From Mycolicibacterium sp. BiH015 (GTDB taxonomy: Bacteria; Actinomycetota; Actinomycetes; Mycobacteriales; Mycobacteriaceae): a stretch of DNA of 64,000 nucleotides. The notes beneath the pieces are model-generated. The model did no database searches. It worked only from the letters and a program-made list of their open reading frames with translations, and had not been told where the DNA came from. The stretch spans positions 496,001 to 560,000 of the forward strand of contig NZ_JAQGCZ010000003.1 in the NCBI RefSeq assembly GCF_027706845.1, in the 5' to 3' direction. The stretch's first letter is position 1; the number at the start of each line of letters is the position of its first letter. Shown here one piece after another: positions 56,245-64,000 of this stretch. Both the position numbers and the translations under genes were made by a program.

Positions 56245-57228
56245 ATGCGCGACGTGACCGTGAACATCGATGTCATAAGCGACGCCGTGGCACTGGCGTG
56301 TCGCGCTCCGTCGCTGCACAACAGCCAGCCGTGGAGATGGGTGAGCGAAGGACCCGTCGTCTCCCTGTTCCTGGATGACGCTCGGACCCCGAAGCTCACC
56401 GATCCGACAGGACGCGAATTGCTCATCAGTTGCGGCGCTGCGCTCGACCACTTTCGTGTGGCGATGGCGGCTGCAGGGTGGACGTGCAATGTCGACCGCT
56501 TCCCCAACCCGAACAACAGAGATCATCTGGCGTCCGTCGACTTCACACCAATCGATTTCGTCACCGAGGCGCATCGGCGACGCGCCGATGCGATTGCGCG
56601 CCGACGCACAGACCGCCTTCCGTACGCACGACCGGCCGATTGGGACGTCTTTCTCGGAACAATCAGGAGCAGTGCCGGTTCGAACGGCGTGTCGGTGTTC
56701 GCCATCGGCGATGCCCGACAGCCCGGGCTCGTCCGGGCATCGGAGCTGACCAGAACGGCTCGTCTTTACGACTCGGGGTATCACGCCGAACTCGTTGGCT
56801 GGACATCCGACGTGGCGGTCGCCGACGGCATTCCGGCAGGCACGTTACCGTCCGATGCCGAGAGCGAACGAGTCGCGATCGGACGGGATTTCCCGGTAGC
56901 CGGGCATGCCGACCGTCGCAGAGACATCTCCGGAGACGATGCCGAGGTAGTCGTGTTGTCGACCAAGGATTCCACTCGCGACAGCCGGGTTCGATGCGGC
57001 GAGTTGCTGTCCTCCATCCTGCTGGACGCGACAATGGCCGGCCTGGCTACGTGCACGCTGTCGCATCTGACGGAAGTACCCGCCAGCCGCGAGATCGTCA
57101 GACAACTGACCGGTTCGGAGTCCACGCCTGAAGTTCTCGTGCGGATAGGCTCCGCGCCCGCCCCCGACGACATCGCAGCCCCGACACCGCGTCGCCGAGT
57201 CACCGACGTTCTTGAGATCAGGCGGTGA
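56245..57228 (+). CDS. Acg-family putative nitroreductase (Rv3131/Rv2032-like)
   Basis: 327 residues from ATG 56245, with GGAGGT upstream. AVALACRAPSLHNSQPWRWV is the family N-terminus. RRRTDRLPYARPADWDVF and the late LLDATMAGLATCTLSHLTEV fit the two-repeat nitroreductase fold, which binds FMN poorly and may act as a flavin store. Acg-type genes are DosR targets. Starts the operon with the Rv3134c-like USP and dosR, recalling the Rv3131-Rv3134c region. Confidence 0.88.
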   Translation: MRDVTVNIDVISDAVALACRAPSLHNSQPWRWVSEGPVVSLFLDDARTPKLTDPTGRELLISCGAALDHFRVAMAAAGWTCNVDRFPNPNNRDHLASVDFTPIDFVTEAHRRRADAIARRRTDRLPYARPADWDVFLGTIRSSAGSNGVSVFAIGDARQPGLVRASELTRTARLYDSGYHAELVGWTSDVAVADGIPAGTLPSDAESERVAIGRDFPVAGHADRRRDISGDDAEVVVLSTKDSTRDSRVRCGELLSSILLDATMAGLATCTLSHLTEVPASREIVRQLTGSESTPEVLVRIGSAPAPDDIAAPTPRRRVTDVLEIRR

Positions 57229-57234
57229 GCCGCC

Positions 57235-58083
57235 GTGTCCAGTCCACCCGCTGTCATCGTGGGCGTCGACGGGTCGGATTCCGCCACCGCTGCTGCGCTC
57301 TGGGCAGTTGACGAGGCCGCGAGCCGAGACGTACCCGTCCGACTGGTGCACGCCGTCACACCATCGCCGGAGGGCTCCCAGATCACTGCTGACGCCCTGG
57401 ACCACGCCGGCACGATCGTCCATTCCGCTGTGATGGCGGTCGAGAGAAACGGAAAGCCGGTCAAAGTAGAAGCTCAGGTGTTGACGGGGCCGCCCGGCGA
57501 GATCTTGCGGCGGGAGGCCGACGGGGCGGCCATGCTGTGTGTGGGATCCATGGGAATCAGCCATGGCGGCATCGGCCACGTCGGTTCCGTCGCAGTGGCA
57601 GTGGCACATTCGGCGGCCTGCCCGGTGGCAATCGTCCACGCGCAGGGTGGGACACACCGCGGCAAAGGATGGGTGGTCGCGGAGGTGACCGACTCGCAGG
57701 CAGGCGACATCGCCATGGTGCGCGGTGTCGAAGAAGCGCTTCTGCGTTCAGCCGCGTTGAAAGTGGTGGCTGCCCGGCGTTCCCGATACCCCGACATCCA
57801 CGATCACCATGCGGTCACCAGCATGAATCGGATGGTCAAAAGCGATTGGGAACGTCGGCTTGCACCGTGGCGCGAGAAGCACCCGGACCTGGATGCCGAG
57901 GTGGTCGCCCTGGCGGGAAGCGCCCTCAATTACTTTGCGCGGCACCAAGATATGATCGCGCTGGCGATAGTCCCCCATGAACGCGCCGCCGAGATCGCCG
58001 ACCTCCTCGGACCGAGGAGTCAGGCAAGTTCGCAGGATATTTGCTTCGATATCTTGATCTGTGAGCCTCACGGCCTACTCTGA
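57235..58083 (+). CDS. Rv3134c-like universal stress protein preceding dosR
   Basis: 282 residues. The first Usp domain keeps [15 protein letters not shown]; the second ([20 protein letters not shown]) has lost the ATP motif. This asymmetry and position match Rv3134c, co-transcribed with dosR in M. tuberculosis. GTG 57235 is six bases after the acg stop, and dosR begins four bases after this stop. Confidence 0.88.
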   Translation: MSSPPAVIVGVDGSDSATAAALWAVDEAASRDVPVRLVHAVTPSPEGSQITADALDHAGTIVHSAVMAVERNGKPVKVEAQVLTGPPGEILRREADGAAMLCVGSMGISHGGIGHVGSVAVAVAHSAACPVAIVHAQGGTHRGKGWVVAEVTDSQAGDIAMVRGVEEALLRSAALKVVAARRSRYPDIHDHHAVTSMNRMVKSDWERRLAPWREKHPDLDAEVVALAGSALNYFARHQDMIALAIVPHERAAEIADLLGPRSQASSQDICFDILICEPHGLL

Positions 58084-58087
58084 TCAC

Positions 58088-58744
58088 ATGGTGACGGTCT
58101 CCCTGGTCGACGACCACGAGGTGGTCCGTTGCGGGCTCGTCGAGCTACTCAGTGCGGACGAGGAATTGACGGTGGTCGGTGAAGCGGGCTCGGTGGAGCA
58201 GGCGATGGCCCGCATTCCGGCACTTCAGCCGGATGTCGCGGTTCTCGACGTCCGGCTTCCTGACGGCAACGGCATCGAACTGTGCCGAGATCTCTTGTCA
58301 CGCCTGCCGGATCTGCGCTGCCTGATGTTGACGTCCTATACCTCCGACGAAGCAATGCTCGACGCGATTCTGGCCGGCGCAAGTGGTTTCGTGATCAAGG
58401 ACATCAAGGGCCTGGCATTGGCGCAGGCAGTCAAAGACGTCGGGGCGGGTCGTTCGCTGCTCGACAATCGGGCCGCAGCAGCACTGATGGCCAAGTTACG
58501 TCAAGGCAAGCAGCAGGAAGATCCGCTGGCAGCACTCAGCGGGCAGGAGCGGGTTCTCCTTGAGCACATCGGCGAGGGCCTGACCAACAAACAGATCGCC
58601 GACCAGATGTTCCTGGCGGAGAAGACCGTCAAGAACTACGTGTCACGGCTGCTCGAGAAACTGGGCATGCAGCGCAGAACCCAAGCGGCGGCGTTCATCT
58701 CCAACCATCACGCCCGCACTAGCAGAACCGAACAATCCGGATAG
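58088..58744 (+). CDS. dosR: Dormancy response regulator DosR (DevR)
   Basis: 218 residues from ATG 58088. The receiver domain carries Asp8/Asp9 ([10 protein letters not shown]), phospho-acceptor Asp54 ([20 protein letters not shown]) and Lys104 (GFVIKDIKG). The linker and LuxR-type helix-turn-helix ([38 protein letters not shown]) keep the DNA-contact Lys/Asn. Near-identical to M. tuberculosis DosR in these stretches. It binds GGGAC-type palindromes and would control most of 14-64 kb. No kinase gene follows; the cognate sensor is at 33334-35049. Confidence 0.95.
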   Translation: MVTVSLVDDHEVVRCGLVELLSADEELTVVGEAGSVEQAMARIPALQPDVAVLDVRLPDGNGIELCRDLLSRLPDLRCLMLTSYTSDEAMLDAILAGASGFVIKDIKGLALAQAVKDVGAGRSLLDNRAAAALMAKLRQGKQQEDPLAALSGQERVLLEHIGEGLTNKQIADQMFLAEKTVKNYVSRLLEKLGMQRRTQAAAFISNHHARTSRTEQSG

Positions 58745-59448
58745 CCCACGATCGGGTGGCAGTTGGGTGACGTCACGCCGGCCAGTTCCTGTGCGTCCTT
58801 GCGCCCCACCACCGCCAGGCCTACCCCGGCGCCTGTCACGTCATGTCGGTCGTACTGTTGTCCCGTCCCGGCTGCCACGGTTTCGACATGGACGTCCGGG
58901 TAGCGCCGCACCCAACTCGTGGCGCGCTGGTCGATCTGGCGCACCGTCGCGTGCCGCAGTCTGCCCTCGTGCATGGCCAGATGCACCGCCTCGTCGTTAC
59001 CGTCTTCGTCGGACAGAACCACCGCCACCACCCCCTCGGTGTGCGGTGATCCGTCCCGCCGTGTCCGGATGATCGCGACCGGGCAGCGGGCGGCCTCGGC
59101 GAGGGCCTTCGCGGTAGGACCTATGGACGTTCCGTCCATTGCCTGAATGGGTTTGGAACCGATGCAGACCATCGCCGCGCTCTCGGATTCCCGCACAAGG
59201 ACCTCGCGCGGCGTTCCGATGATCGAAGCAACTTCGACGCGCACGGGATGCGGTGTCGCCCTCGCCGTTCGTTCGGCATGCGTCAGCGCCGTATCGCATC
59301 CCTCTGCGTGGGCGGGAACAGCGTGGACGAGGCGAAGGACGGCGTCTCGTGAAAGCGCTTCCACGCGAGCCCACGACACTGCATTCAATGCTGGGCGAGA
59401 GCCATCGACACCCACGACCACCGGCCGGTCATCGACGATCGCGTGCAT
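58708..59448 (-). CDS. Second Rv3134c-like USP, degenerate ATP sites
   Basis: 246 residues from the ATG at 59448. Both domains have lost the Usp ATP loop ([16 protein letters not shown] and [16 protein letters not shown]), unlike the tandem USPs here. Similar in layout to the USP preceding dosR (short first loop, [14 protein letters not shown]). Convergent with dosR, its last 37 bases overlapping the dosR end. Probably a divergent copy of the dosR-linked USP. Confidence 0.83.
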   Translation of the reverse strand: MHAIVDDRPVVVGVDGSRPALNAVSWARVEALSRDAVLRLVHAVPAHAEGCDTALTHAERTARATPHPVRVEVASIIGTPREVLVRESESAAMVCIGSKPIQAMDGTSIGPTAKALAEAARCPVAIIRTRRDGSPHTEGVVAVVLSDEDGNDEAVHLAMHEGRLRHATVRQIDQRATSWVRRYPDVHVETVAAGTGQQYDRHDVTGAGVGLAVVGRKDAQELAGVTSPNCHPIVGYPDCSVLLVRA

Positions 59449-59488
59449 GACTTCGCCTCTCCGGTTCTCGCGGGTGTTCGTATCGCCC

Positions 59489-60070
59489 TCAGGCCGTGCT
59501 GTTGTTGGCCCTGCCGCCGTTGTCGGCGAGGTCACGATCCCAGGCAGTGGAGCGCAAGTGGTTGAACCGCATTCGGAGCAACAGCCACGACGCGACGGCA
59601 GCGGTCACGACCGCGCACCACAAGCCCAGTGCCGCGAGCACCGCTTGTGCCGCCGCGTCATCGTCGGTCGGTACCCGCGCAGTTCGGTTCCCCGCCCCGT
59701 CAACCGAAATCACTACCGTGTCGCCGGCATCGATGCGGTGAGTGCGAACGTCGTCCTCATGGGTCACGCCGTTGTAGGTCCACGTCACGGTCGTGAGGTA
59801 GAGCGTCTGGTACGGCTCGGGATCTTCTCGGCTGTCCGCCACCGCGGTCGCGTTGACATCCTGGCGGACAAGCCGCTGCGCGGCGAAGGTTTCTGACAGT
59901 CGGTCGTGGGTGGCGGTACCTACAGCGCCTGCCACGGGTACGGTCAGGATCATGACTGCCCCGACCGCGAGAAGTGCGAACGCTTCGAAGCGGTCAGCTA
60001 CTCGAACAAGCGGATTCCGTGCGGTCAGCCGGCGCAGCCACACGCCGAAGCTGTTCGTGAAAACCTCCAT
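59489..60070 (-). CDS. Rv1733c-like two-TM membrane protein
   Basis: 193 residues. TM1 (FALLAVGAVMILTVPVAGAV) and TM2 (VLAALGLWCAVVTAAVASWL) enclose an external domain of about 85 residues (LYLTTVTWTYNGVTHEDDVR, DAGDTVVISVDGAGNRTARV). Arg-rich N-terminus (WLRRLTARNPLVR). Matches the Rv1733c family, a strongly DosR-induced antigen of unknown function. A clear DosR-like palindrome lies 67 bases upstream. Confidence 0.85.
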   Translation of the reverse strand: MEVFTNSFGVWLRRLTARNPLVRVADRFEAFALLAVGAVMILTVPVAGAVGTATHDRLSETFAAQRLVRQDVNATAVADSREDPEPYQTLYLTTVTWTYNGVTHEDDVRTHRIDAGDTVVISVDGAGNRTARVPTDDDAAAQAVLAALGLWCAVVTAAVASWLLLRMRFNHLRSTAWDRDLADNGGRANNSTA

Positions 60071-60137
60071 GTTGGACCCCGTCTCGTCCTGGTTCGATCG
60101 TCGAGACCATCATCGCGGGATGTACCAAGTGCACGGC

Positions 60138-60154
60138 AGGGGCAAAGGTCCCCT
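60138..60154. promoter_or_regulatory. DosR-like box upstream of the Rv1733c-like gene
   Basis: AGGGGCAAAGGTCCCCT, perfect AGGGG/CCCCT arms, 67 bases from the minus-strand start at 60070 and about 86 bases before the acetyltransferase frame. Confidence 0.6.
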
Positions 60155-60240
60155 CATGGTGAGCCGAATGCCTCGCGGCTGGCCAACTTCGGGCCCGCTA
60201 GGCTGATTCATTCCACGAGGGGACCGGGAGGCACGACGCT

Positions 60241-60741
60241 GTAAATCGTTCCGCGCCGCACATCGACGTCCGACTTCTCGGCAACGACGATTATGACGCC
60301 GTCATTCGTCTGGTCAGCGAGCTCGACGCCGACGAACCCTATCTCCGGTTCTTGACCCGATATCCGACCTATGTCGGTGAATGGGCGCTGTCGCTGACCA
60401 CGCCGTCGGACCATGGGTGCGCGTTGGGGGCTTTCGAATCCGAGGACTTGCAGGGAGTCGCGAACTACGTCGACACATCGGAGGACGGCTGCGCAGAAGT
60501 GGCCATCGTCGTTGCCCACGAACAACATCACCGAGGCATCGGAACGACGCTGCTCCACGAGCTCGGGCGCCGGGCAAGAAAGAGCGGTGTGCGGTCCTTT
60601 GTTGCCGACGTACTGGCCGCCAACCACGCCGTCCATGAGGTGATTCGTGACGCTGGCTGGCCCGTCACGGTTCGCCGGGACGCAGAGATGCTCAGGCCGC
60701 GAATCAACATCGACGCGGCCGGCGGACCGACTCAGGACTGA
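60241..60741 (+). CDS. GNAT family acetyltransferase with no regular start codon
   Basis: The acetyl-CoA site is present (VAIVVAHEQHHRGIGTTLLH). Protein-like sequence begins well before the first legal start: PHIDVRLLGNDDYDAVIRLV precedes the TTG at 60352. In this frame the last stop is at 60199-60201. A good ribosome site (GGGAGG, 60226-60231) is followed nine bases later by GTA AAT CGT, where GTG would be expected. Either GTG mutated to GTA, or translation now starts at TTG 60352 and loses the first strand and helix. Overlaps the USP gene end by 10 bases. Confidence 0.7.
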   Translation, partial: VNRSAPHIDVRLLGNDDYDAVIRLVSELDADEPYLRFLTRYPTYVGEWALSLTTPSDHGCALGAFESEDLQGVANYVDTSEDGCAEVAIVVAHEQHHRGIGTTLLHELGRRARKSGVRSFVADVLAANHAVHEVIRDAGWPVTVRRDAEMLRPRINIDAAGGPTQD

Positions 60742-61622
60742 CGAGCCACGATAACCGGTATGTGGGCCGACTGGGCCACCGCCCAACTGACCGATCCCAG
60801 AAGAAGTCCCGCGAAGCCACCGCGGCCGTGACTGCCGACGACCAGAAGCTGGGCACCCTCGGATTCCTCGATCAGGCGGTGCGCGGCGCTGTCCTGTCCC
60901 ACGACGCGACGCACCGTCACGTCAGGATACCGCTCGCCCCAACCGGCGAGCCGCTGCGCGAGTTCCTCGTCAGCTTGCTTGGCCAAGTCCTCGACCGCGA
61001 CGTCGACATAGAAATCGGCGTTGTTCATCCACGTGTGGACGGCAACCAATTCGACACCGCGTCTTGATGCTTCGTCGTAGGCGATCGCGATCGCCAATTC
61101 GGATGCGGGTGAGGCGTCGACTCCGACGACCACCGGTGCAGTGACAGCAGAGCCCGAACCCGAGTGCTCGTGCACCACCGCGACCGGGCAGTGTGCGTGA
61201 TGGACGAGGGCCGAACTGGTGGAACCCAAGAGCAGTCCCGCGAGTGCACCCAATCCGCGGCATCCGACGACCATCATGTCGGAGTCCTTGGACACATCCA
61301 GTAGCGCAGGCATTATCGGACCCCGCAAGACCAGCTTCTCCACACGGACGCGGCGACGTCCCTCCATTGCGGTGCCCGCGAGTTCGACCGCCCTGTCCAC
61401 GATCTCGGCGCTCTGCTGATCGCGGGCCTCGAGATACTCCTCGGCGATCGGAAGGTCCAGCCAGGGGCCGACCTCGTCCGACGGCTGGACGTGGACCACG
61501 GTCAGCGGGACATCGCGCAGCGAAGCGTCACGCGCGGCCCATGCCAGCGCCGTGTCAGACATCGGCGAACCGTCTACCGCCGCCACGATGCCGTGCAGCC
61601 TCGGCAATTGTTGAGAAGTCAT
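60732..61622 (-). CDS. Tandem-domain universal stress protein
   Basis: 296 residues. Both ATP motifs are present (GCRGLGALAGLLLGS and GSHGRGGFAGLLLGS). The start is at 61622. Upstream, TAAGGCCGTTTGTCA near 61701 is a weak DosR-like element. Co-directional with the HPF gene before it. Confidence 0.92.
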   Translation of the reverse strand: MTSQQLPRLHGIVAAVDGSPMSDTALAWAARDASLRDVPLTVVHVQPSDEVGPWLDLPIAEEYLEARDQQSAEIVDRAVELAGTAMEGRRRVRVEKLVLRGPIMPALLDVSKDSDMMVVGCRGLGALAGLLLGSTSSALVHHAHCPVAVVHEHSGSGSAVTAPVVVGVDASPASELAIAIAYDEASRRGVELVAVHTWMNNADFYVDVAVEDLAKQADEELAQRLAGWGERYPDVTVRRVVGQDSAAHRLIEESEGAQLLVVGSHGRGGFAGLLLGSVSWAVAQSAHIPVIVARQS

Positions 61623-61756
61623 GGTCGCACTCTCCGTTCGATTTTCACCGCCTGGCGGCGGCCCTGCGTCTGACGCTAAGACCGGAGGCTCACGGATCTC
61701 TAAGGCCGTTTGTCACATTCGGAGTCGCCGCAAGACCTCAGCGCCCTTCTCGACGA

Positions 61757-62545
61757 TCACCCGGCGGGCGTGATCAGTCCGTAGTGGCCGTCGTAGCGGC
61801 GATACAACACGCAGGCGCGGCCCTGCGCGGCGTCGATATAGAACAGGAACGCCAAGTCCATCTCACTCAGCCTGGCCAGAGCATCCTCCTCGCGCAGGCA
61901 CGGCACCGGATGGGGGCTGATCGTCGCGAGCAGCCGGTACGGCGCGACCTCACCAGCCAGAGCGGGCGCCACCAGCGCGAGGCGATGTCCCGATGGCCCA
62001 CCCCTGTACAGGACAGCGGCGGCGCCAGAACCGATCTCATTGAACAGATGAAAGTCGTAATCGAGCAGTTCCATCTCTGCGGCGGCCTCGTCCACCGTGC
62101 ATGGCGCCATGGCGAACGATTTGCGACGAATGACCCGCGGGTTACCCACCGCGCCTGCCGAGAATCCGGCGTGCGACCTGGATTCACCGGATTTGCGCCA
62201 CGGCGGCGCGGTGTCCGGACCGCGATGGGGGTCCCACAAGTGGTGAAGGTGCTCCACCTGCCTGCGCAGCCGCGCTTCCAGCATGTCGATGGCCTCGAGT
62301 GCATCGTCGGCCTCGACCTGCGCGCGCACGACCCGGCCGCCGAAATCCATGTTCGCCTGCGCGATCACCGGCTTCTCCGCGGCCGGGCGATGACTGCGGG
62401 CCAACCTGACCCGTGCGTGCGACATCGGGCGGCGGGTCAAGCGGGCGACGCTGCCGATCTTCGCTTTCGCGTACTCGACGGCGCCGGGAAACTCACCGTG
62501 TGTGGTGACATCGACGACGGTGGCAGTGTCTGCGGTATTGCTCAT
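61757..62545 (-). CDS. Ribosome hibernation factor, Rv0079/RafH-like
   Basis: 262 residues. The N-terminal S30AE-like domain spans about 10-105 (AVEYAKAKIGSVARLTRRPM, ARVRLARSHRPAAEKPVIAQ). A linker with WDPHRGPDTAPPWRKSGESR follows. The C-terminal dimerisation domain (about 150-262) includes MELLDYDFHLFNEIGSGAAA and VLYRRYDGHYGLITP. Rv0079 is the DosR-controlled factor that stabilises hibernating ribosomes in hypoxia. A DosR-like box lies 34 bases upstream. Confidence 0.9.
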   Translation of the reverse strand: MSNTADTATVVDVTTHGEFPGAVEYAKAKIGSVARLTRRPMSHARVRLARSHRPAAEKPVIAQANMDFGGRVVRAQVEADDALEAIDMLEARLRRQVEHLHHLWDPHRGPDTAPPWRKSGESRSHAGFSAGAVGNPRVIRRKSFAMAPCTVDEAAAEMELLDYDFHLFNEIGSGAAAVLYRGGPSGHRLALVAPALAGEVAPYRLLATISPHPVPCLREEDALARLSEMDLAFLFYIDAAQGRACVLYRRYDGHYGLITPAG

Positions 62546-62578
62546 GGCTCGTTGGTACGCCGCTGACCACCGGCCCGG

Positions 62579-62598
62579 TTAGGGCCGAAGGTCATTGG
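62579..62598. promoter_or_regulatory. DosR-like box upstream of the hibernation factor
   Basis: TTAGGGCCGAAGGTCATTGG, 34 bases from the start of the hibernation-factor gene. It overlaps the 3' end of the SRPBCC gene. Confidence 0.5.
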
Positions 62599-63254
62599 TC
62601 GACAGGCTGTTTCGGAGCCGAAACGCCGGACCGGCTCTCGACTCGACGCTTGATACCAAGGAGCATGCCGCGCGTGACGAGTGCTCTGGCCGGTCCTGCC
62701 ACCTCTGCCAGCAGCACCTCGCCGGGGTGGCGCAACGCCAGACGGGACCTGATCAGGAGCCGACAGCGATCGTCCCACTGCGCGACGATGTGGAACGACC
62801 ACACTGCGTCCCACGGCGACTGCGGCTTGCGCGTACGTAGCACGATCGTCTCCGGCGCGACGACTTCGACGACCTGCATTTCGACTCCCTCCGTGAGACC
62901 GAGCCATCCTTTCGGCACCAACCGGACCGCATCCCCCACCGCGAGGTGCTGCCATTCTGGATGAAGCGTGTCGACGTTGTGATAACGAAGACCGATGACG
63001 TCTTCGAACGCCTCGAAGCTGTAGAGGCCACCACGGTCCTGGCCCATTTGGACCAGCCAAGGCCACACTTCGTCGGCGGGTGCATCGATCCACACCGCCT
63101 CGGTGGCCTGCAGCACTGGCGGTGAAAGCAATTCGTCACCCGCGAGCTTCTCGCCGGTTTCGCCTTTGGTCGTACCCCAGTCACGGAAGTACCGGCGCGC
63201 GGCATACAGCAACGCCGCTGCGGCGACGACGACGATTCCAGTCTTGTTCGGCAT
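62592..63254 (-). CDS. SRPBCC (START-like) protein with N-terminal TM helix
   Basis: 220 residues from the ATG at 63254. N-terminal hydrophobic helix (GIVVVAAAALLYAARRYFRD), then a lipid/ligand-binding SRPBCC fold (AVWIDAPADEVWPWLVQMGQ, LHPEWQHLAVGDAVRLVPKG). The ligand is unknown. Paralogous to the divergent gene at 63380 (HPEWQHLQVGDTV in the same place), with a DosR-like box between. Confidence 0.83.
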   Translation of the reverse strand: MPNKTGIVVVAAAALLYAARRYFRDWGTTKGETGEKLAGDELLSPPVLQATEAVWIDAPADEVWPWLVQMGQDRGGLYSFEAFEDVIGLRYHNVDTLHPEWQHLAVGDAVRLVPKGWLGLTEGVEMQVVEVVAPETIVLRTRKPQSPWDAVWSFHIVAQWDDRCRLLIRSRLALRHPGEVLLAEVAGPARALVTRGMLLGIKRRVESRSGVSAPKQPVDQ

Positions 63255-63288
63255 GGCCTGACCTTCGTCGCGACAGGGGCTCATCCGC

Positions 63289-63306
63289 TAGGGCCGGTAG
63301 TCCTTT
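63289..63306. promoter_or_regulatory. DosR-like box between divergent SRPBCC genes
   Basis: TAGGGCCGGTAGTCCTTT, 34 bases from the minus-strand start at 63254 and 73 bases before the ATG at 63380. Confidence 0.5.
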
Positions 63307-63379
63307 GCGTCATGCGACCGGCTGCGGACGTGACTTTCGGCTCTTACGAGGCTGTCCCGTCGCCCCATAACGTCGAGGC

Positions 63380-64000
63380 ATGGGTAAGCAACGAGAATTA
63401 CTGGCCGACGCGATGGCCGTCGTCGGCATCGCCGCGCTGTACCGCGCCCACGTGCAACCCTGGATTCAGACCTGGGGCGCTCGCGCCGACGAGCTCCGCG
63501 CCACGTTGCCCGGCGATGAGCTCGTCGAGGAAGGCGCCGAGCGCGCGACTCGCGCCGTCACGATCGACGCTCCGCGACACGATATCTGGCCGTGGCTGGT
63601 CCAGATCGGCGAGGATCGGGCGGGCTTCTACAGCTACTCCCTGCTGGAACGAGCAGTCGGTGCCGATATCCGCAACGCCGACGCCATCCATCCCGAGTGG
63701 CAGCACCTACAGGTCGGCGACACCGTGTGGCTAGCTCACCGATACGGCCCGCACGCCCGACAGATCGTGGCGGCTATACAACCGAAATCGCATCTGGTTC
63801 TCGTATCCCCGGACGACTACTCGCGCTTGCAACGCGGCGAAAAATCCTCCGGCAGCTGGTCATTCGTGCTGAAACGCGAAGTGGGTCGGACGCGGTTGCT
63901 CGCACGGAGCAGCGGTGGCGCCGTCGGCCATTTCTGGTTCGACATCCCCCACTTCGTGATGGAGCAGAAAATGTTGCGCGGCATCGCGCGCCGAGCTCAG
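63380..64000 (+). CDS. SRPBCC family protein, 3' end outside window
   Basis: 207 codons from ATG 63380 (GAGG upstream), open to the last base, so the gene continues beyond the window. GADELRATLPGDELVEEGAE, DAPRHDIWPWLVQIGEDRAG and AIHPEWQHLQVGDTVWLAHR parallel the protein at 62592. It has only a weak N-terminal hydrophobic stretch. Probably co-induced with its divergent paralogue. Confidence 0.8.
   Translation, partial: MGKQRELLADAMAVVGIAALYRAHVQPWIQTWGARADELRATLPGDELVEEGAERATRAVTIDAPRHDIWPWLVQIGEDRAGFYSYSLLERAVGADIRNADAIHPEWQHLQVGDTVWLAHRYGPHARQIVAAIQPKSHLVLVSPDDYSRLQRGEKSSGSWSFVLKREVGRTRLLARSSGGAVGHFWFDIPHFVMEQKMLRGIARRAQ

Overview
The window is high-GC actinobacterial DNA, and gene content points to a Mycobacterium, most likely an environmental or fast-growing species (Mycolicibacterium type). 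Pointers are a DosR (DevR) response regulator, a heme-GAF sensor kinase of the DosS/DosT type, homologues of Rv0079, Rv1733c, Rv2004c, Rv2006, Rv2029c, Rv2030c, Rv2629, Rv3131 and Rv3134c, a WS/DGAT triacylglycerol synthase, a Ddn-like F420 nitroreductase and many universal stress proteins (USPs). No rRNA, tRNA, CRISPR array, insertion sequence or prophage was seen. Homologue names come from memory of the families, not from a search.

Left end (1-10.3 kb): general stress and envelope block. It holds two CsbD-type proteins, an Ala/Glu-rich coiled-coil protein, a hemerythrin, a DUF4383 membrane protein, two ANTAR-type RNA-binding regulators, a small Thr-rich lipoprotein, a secreted sedolisin-type protease, a zinc-ribbon multi-TM protein, a diguanylate cyclase and a His-tailed membrane protein. 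Several genes have SigF-like promoters (GTTT-N15-GGGWAT).

Arsenic block (10.2-13.9 kb): two low-molecular-weight phosphatase-fold reductases, Acr3 and ArsR form one leftward operon. A CadI/ArsI-type dioxygenase and a second ArsR are divergent, with a matching pair of operator repeats between them.

Right two thirds (14.2-64 kb): a DosR (dormancy) superisland. About 20 partly palindromic sites resembling the DosR box (core GGGAC-N4/6-GTCCC) lie in promoter positions. Modules are: tgs-mgtE; a 1463-residue P-type ATPase; eight USPs; Ddn with an Rv2629-like protein and an ANTAR protein; the operon PNPOx-like / Rv2030c-like / pfkB / dosS; an arginine deiminase operon arcDABC; an Rv2006-like trehalose enzyme divergent from PEP synthase; an Rv2004c-like kinase divergent from acg nitroreductase-USP-dosR; and an Rv1733c-like antigen, a hibernation-promoting factor and SRPBCC proteins at the right end. 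Together these would support non-replicating survival under hypoxia or NO: redox sensing, storage lipid, trehalose turnover, glycolysis/gluconeogenesis switching, substrate-level ATP from arginine, and ribosome hibernation.

A striking feature is decay. At least nine loci are broken or truncated relics: a hemerythrin with an in-frame amber codon, an alpha/beta hydrolase tail, a frameshifted DUF1876 gene, an 18-codon hrp1-like stub, a frameshifted dienelactone hydrolase, a ctpF remnant, a frameshifted DUF305 lipoprotein, a P-type ATPase-hemerythrin fusion that has lost its catalytic core, and an acetyltransferase with a lost start codon. Some single-base frameshifts could be sequencing errors; the large deletions cannot.
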